Assembly: GCA_000697665.1 (NCBI GenBank)
Contig: KL197799.1
Location: 1-23,838 of the forward strand
Origin: Jaapia argillacea MUCL 33604
Taxonomy: Eukaryota > Basidiomycota > Agaricomycetes > Jaapiales > Jaapiaceae
Length of the DNA: 23,838 bases
Direction: 5' to 3'
The notes beneath the pieces are model-generated. The model was not told the DNA's origin and made no database searches. It saw only the letters and a list, made by a program, of their open reading frames with translations. Both the position numbers and the translations under genes were made by a program. Shown here in pieces: positions 21,134 to 23,838 of this stretch; within the stretch, counting starts at the first letter, position 1, and each line of letters begins with the position of its first letter.

Positions 21134-21848
21134 TTCGACGTCTCACTCAAAGATCACTGACGATGAGGAGCAACTGTCGAAAGGAGAAAACATACAAATT
21201 CTGATTTTCACGGTTGAAGTAGGGTGACATTATAACCATCGAAAGTTTCAGTGTTCTGGGCGACATGCAACTGCGTTCAACGAAGGCGACTCTGCGAGTT
21301 CTGGCACAGACAAAACAATGGAAAAGATAACGATGCAACCCCTCAGCCGAACATGAGACGCCCAGGAAGGCGCGAAATCTTGATATAGAGAGAAAGAACA
21401 CTCAAAGTTGGAAGGCAATAGATACCATCCAAGCACCGATACTAGCAAGCTCAATCGAAAGAGGCTTGCACAGATGCAAGAGCAGAAGGTCTTGACGAAG
21501 GTGAGCGAGATCAAAGTCTCTGGCGAGTTTTCAAGAGTTTTGACGTTCGAACAGATGTTCTGTTGTCTTTGCTGCCTTCTTGCTGGATAGTGGTCAACTC
21601 GGTGTTAGAGGGTATCTTGCGCGTTCAAGAGGAGACGAGTTTGGTCGGGGAGTGGGCGATGACGTGTATACTTTGGACGTGGTGGGATTGCTAGTACGAA
21701 CAGAAGCGATTGGCTAAAGCTATCGATAAAGTCAGTTCGCAGTCTTCACGAGGGTTAGAAGGGAACACACATTGGTTCGCATCTCGCGTATGGGTAGGCA
21801 TGACTACCACCGACGAAAACAACCAAGGCAACTCTCCCGTTACCACTG
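21134..21848 (-). repeat. Block X, copy B (decayed copy of 5895-6605)
   Basis: This is a near end-to-end match to copy A in the same orientation. On the minus strand the ATG of copy A is ATA here. The exon has indels of non-multiple-of-three length, and the GTAAGT donor has become GCAAGC. The non-coding parts are about as well conserved as the exon, so copy B looks like a neutrally drifting segmental copy and not a maintained gene. Sequence on both sides differs from that flanking copy A. Confidence 0.8.
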
Positions 21849-22113
21849 AAACGGGGTTTCCCCACTCGCAGACTCGGATTCGTGAGCTTACTGAATGGAG
21901 TTAAGGGCCATAGTAATCGATCTCTCGCCTGGTATGATCGTCGAAGGATTAGCTATGCCAGCATGCAGTATCCGCGCTAGGGCCCCACCACAAGAACAAG
22001 ATAGTTCACTAAATTGATAGAACGCGGTTGGGGTGAGACGATGGGTGAGCGTATTCCAGATTTCATCCAGAGGTCGGTGGATTTTGATGATAACCAGTCT
22101 CATAAATGGCAGC

Positions 22114-22530
22114 CTACACCGAATCGCCCATCCTTGAGAGAAGCTGACGCCCGCTGGTGCGTGAGTGAGACTCGACTCGGGAGGGTAGAAGGCACACACC
22201 AATGGTATTTCTTGGGAGCTTCCAGCTTGCGTATCCATCCAAATCTTTCACGTCCCCTGATATGACGATCACCCTGACCCTAAACTCTCCCGCATCCACC
22301 GTCCCACGAACAATGGCCGTCTCTCTAATACATCAGAGTCGAATACAGAATCTGTCGCTCAACACTGATACCGAAGATCCCGATCCGCCCCAAAAGACGG
22401 GACGATCTCCTAGCTCTCGAGCTTCCGGGATGATATGGTCTTCGATTCCGAGATGGGGTTCAAATAAGAGGATGATCGTTTGGGGATACTTGTGATAATA
22501 GCCTCGACCAACTAGGAGTGTGGGTAGTAG
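22114..22530 (-). pseudogene. Minus-strand gene remnant within and beside block Y copy B
   Basis: A minus-strand frame is open from about 22530 down to 22114 apart from one TGA near 22345. It reads LLVGRGYYHKYPQTIILLFE, PHLGIEDHIIPEARELGDRP and VFWGGSGSSVSVLSDRF, then the TGA, then ETAIVRGTVDAGEFRVRVIV and SGDVKDLDGYASWKLPRNT. The part before the stop is homologous to block Y copy A; the part after it has no counterpart there. Family unknown. The steady protein-like composition suggests a recently broken gene or a missed intron around the stop. Confidence 0.4.
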
Positions 22531-22960
22531 GAGTAGTGAGCGGGTGACGGAAAGATTGGCGGTGGAAGTGCATTACCTCAAGTGGTTGAACGAACTACAA
22601 GCAATGATGGCAAGACGGTCGTGGATTTGAAGAGGTGCGAAGCGTTAGAAGCGGGTGATGGTATCAGACAAGCCGACTCGTGGATGCGGTTATCAATCCT
22701 CGTCGGCATCTCCTCCGTGGGGATCTCATCCTTCAGAAACGCTCGGGGAACCGACTTGATCAAGCCGAGCGAATGGCCCGTCATGTCGTGGACCACACAA
22801 TGTGAGTCATCTCCTCACGAAACGACCATGCAACTGAAGATGAAGGGCTTTGTGAGGGAGAGTAGTGGATACACGAGTAGTGTTGTATTCTGTGCATGTG
22901 CAAGAGGCTAAAATATCAAGATATCAATAAAAGCAGGATAAGAGGAAAGACAGGCACTGT
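22375..22960 (-). repeat. Block Y, copy B (with an extra segment of about 300 bp)
   Basis: 22375-22590 aligns with 866-1108 and 22897-22960 with 1109-1170. The segment 22591-22897 has no counterpart in copy A and falls precisely between two matching stretches. It contains minus-strand protein-like sequence (HDMTGHSLGLIKSVPRAFLK and following), so it may be an ancestral exon lost from copy A. Confidence 0.65.
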
Positions 22961-22994
22961 ATACCCCTTTCTTAAATAAATATTAAGTATTGGG

Positions 22995-23031
22995 GCAGAG
23001 ATTTCCGGGGGTGGGACCCCTAGCTCTCTGC
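22995..23031. repeat. Nested inverted repeat (two-tier hairpin)
   Basis: The outer arms are GCAGAGA (22995-23001) and TCTCTGC (23025-23031). Inside them, GGGGT (23008-23012) and ACCCC (23016-23020) enclose a GGG loop. Both stems are perfect. It lies just before the 53-bp satellite. Confidence 0.55.
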
Positions 23032-23063
23032 TATCTCGACTCGTCCCTTCCAGTCAGCGACCC

Positions 23064-23333
23064 AGGTCGCGGGATTTCCTTGCCCCTTTGAGCCAGGTCG
23101 TGGGATTTTGGCGACCTTTGGACCAAGGTCGCCAACCCCTTTAGGTCAGGTCGCGGGACATTGGCGACCTCTGGACCAAGGTCACAAACCTCATTGAGTT
23201 AGGTTGTGGAACATTGGTGACCTCTAGACCAAGGTTGGCAACCTCTTTGAGTCTGGTTGCGGAATGTTGGTGACCTCTGGACCAAGGTTGGCAACCTCTT
23301 TCAGTCAGGTCAAGAGATGTTGGCAACATGTGG
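23064..23333. repeat. 53-bp tandem satellite with internal hairpin
   Basis: Unit starts at 23095, 23148, 23201, 23254 and 23307 are spaced exactly 53 bases apart, preceded by a shortened unit at 23064. Each unit begins (A/T)GGTYGYGG and carries TTGG-YGACCT, TGGACC and AAGGTYRSCAA-like parts. In the first full unit (23108-23135) the arms TTGGCGACCTT and AAGGTCGCCAA are perfectly complementary around the six-base centre TGGACC. Later units have drifted mostly by C-to-T type changes, and the last is cut short. No gene overlaps it. Confidence 0.9.
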
Positions 23334-23351
23334 AAATACGTCAAAAGTCAG

Positions 23352-23838
23352 TGTTAGGCTCAGTTAGCAGGGGGGAAGCGAGCGCGAAGCGCGAGCGAAT
23401 CAAGATAAGTCGAAAGGAGTAAAGAATAACAGGCTATCCGAAGAGTAGACACTGTTTCGATAATCTCTTCAGACTCTTTACTCTAGGCTTTTTATATTAC
23501 CTGGCATGGGTTCCGGCCCGAACTAACCCCGGAGTACCCATGAGAGAATTCCCATCGGGAATGATATACCTGTTTCTCCGTCACAGCCGACAGGGTCAGC
23601 GGGTAGAGCGAATCATGCCATGACACAAGGACTGCACCCGTAATAGGTCTGCGAAGCAGAGGCATAGCCACCCAGCCGACCATGGGTCAAACCGGAATGC
23701 GCAGTAACCCCCACGACCGTCCGTTCAGGTCTTACTTTAGGTATAATTACTACGGGACAAGTAGTCAGTGATTTATGCTATTGGTCGCAAGCGTATGGCG
23801 AAATTCACGCTGTCAATCCAAACAGAGTTAGTGTGTGA
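23352..23838. other. Hairpin-rich LTR-like stretch, cut by the window edge
   Basis: It starts with TGTTAGG right after the satellite and contains a 24-base mirror repeat (23376-23399), a TATA-like TTTTATATTA (23490-23499), a bulged hairpin with arms 23505-23516 and 23529-23542, and a small TTCCC/GGGAA hairpin at 23549-23561. It has no believable coding frame. A TG start and an internal TATA signal are what a fungal retrotransposon LTR would show, but the second end, primer-binding site and internal genes would lie outside the window. It could equally be a structured non-coding repeat. Confidence 0.3.

Noticed and set aside
23064-23333. CRISPR array
   Set aside because: The units are contiguous and near-identical over their whole length with no unique spacers, and the genome is eukaryotic.
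1-23838. Biosynthetic, defence or mating-type gene cluster
   Set aside because: No synthase, transporter, homeodomain or pheromone genes were found. The recognisable genes are unrelated housekeeping or signalling genes on both strands.

Overview
The window comes from the nuclear genome of a filamentous basidiomycete, probably an Agaricomycete. The protein-coding genes are cut by many introns of about 45-100 bases with GT-AG ends and CTNAY-like branch sites. The closest family resemblances are basidiomycete ones: a TKL-type kinase, a 700-residue BCS1-like AAA ATPase and a class I G-protein alpha subunit. No species can be named from the sequence alone.

Layout. 1-1600 is gene-poor and carries a decayed duplicated fragment (block Y, 866-1170). 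1596-4259 (minus) encodes the catalytic and C-terminal part of a protein kinase. Further apparent exons run upstream of it to about 6370, into a duplicated 5' block (block X, 5895-6605). 6600-9500 has scattered coding-looking minus-strand segments but no model I trust. 9546-9945 (plus) is a compact gene with a TATA box, a 5'-UTR intron and a 59-residue secreted, six-cysteine protein. 10705-13320 (minus) is a complete eight-exon BCS1-type ATPase. 13796-15206 (minus) is a four-exon multi-pass membrane protein. 15929-17385 (plus) is a complete seven-exon G-alpha gene, divergent from the membrane-protein gene across a 722-base shared upstream region with a pyrimidine-rich tract. From about 17400 to the right edge the window is degenerate. 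It holds two broken genes (17990-18620 minus, 19080-20424 plus), second copies of blocks X and Y, a 53-bp hairpin satellite and a hairpin-rich, LTR-like stretch.

Function. G-alpha and the kinase are both signalling proteins, but nothing shows they act together. BCS1 is a mitochondrial housekeeping-type chaperone. There is no gene cluster of the metabolic or defence kind. The conserved core at 10705-17385 is flanked on both sides by repeat-bearing accessory sequence. The most unusual material is the shared X and Y blocks, which are in opposite order on the two flanks, the hairpin satellite at the right edge, and the small secreted protein.
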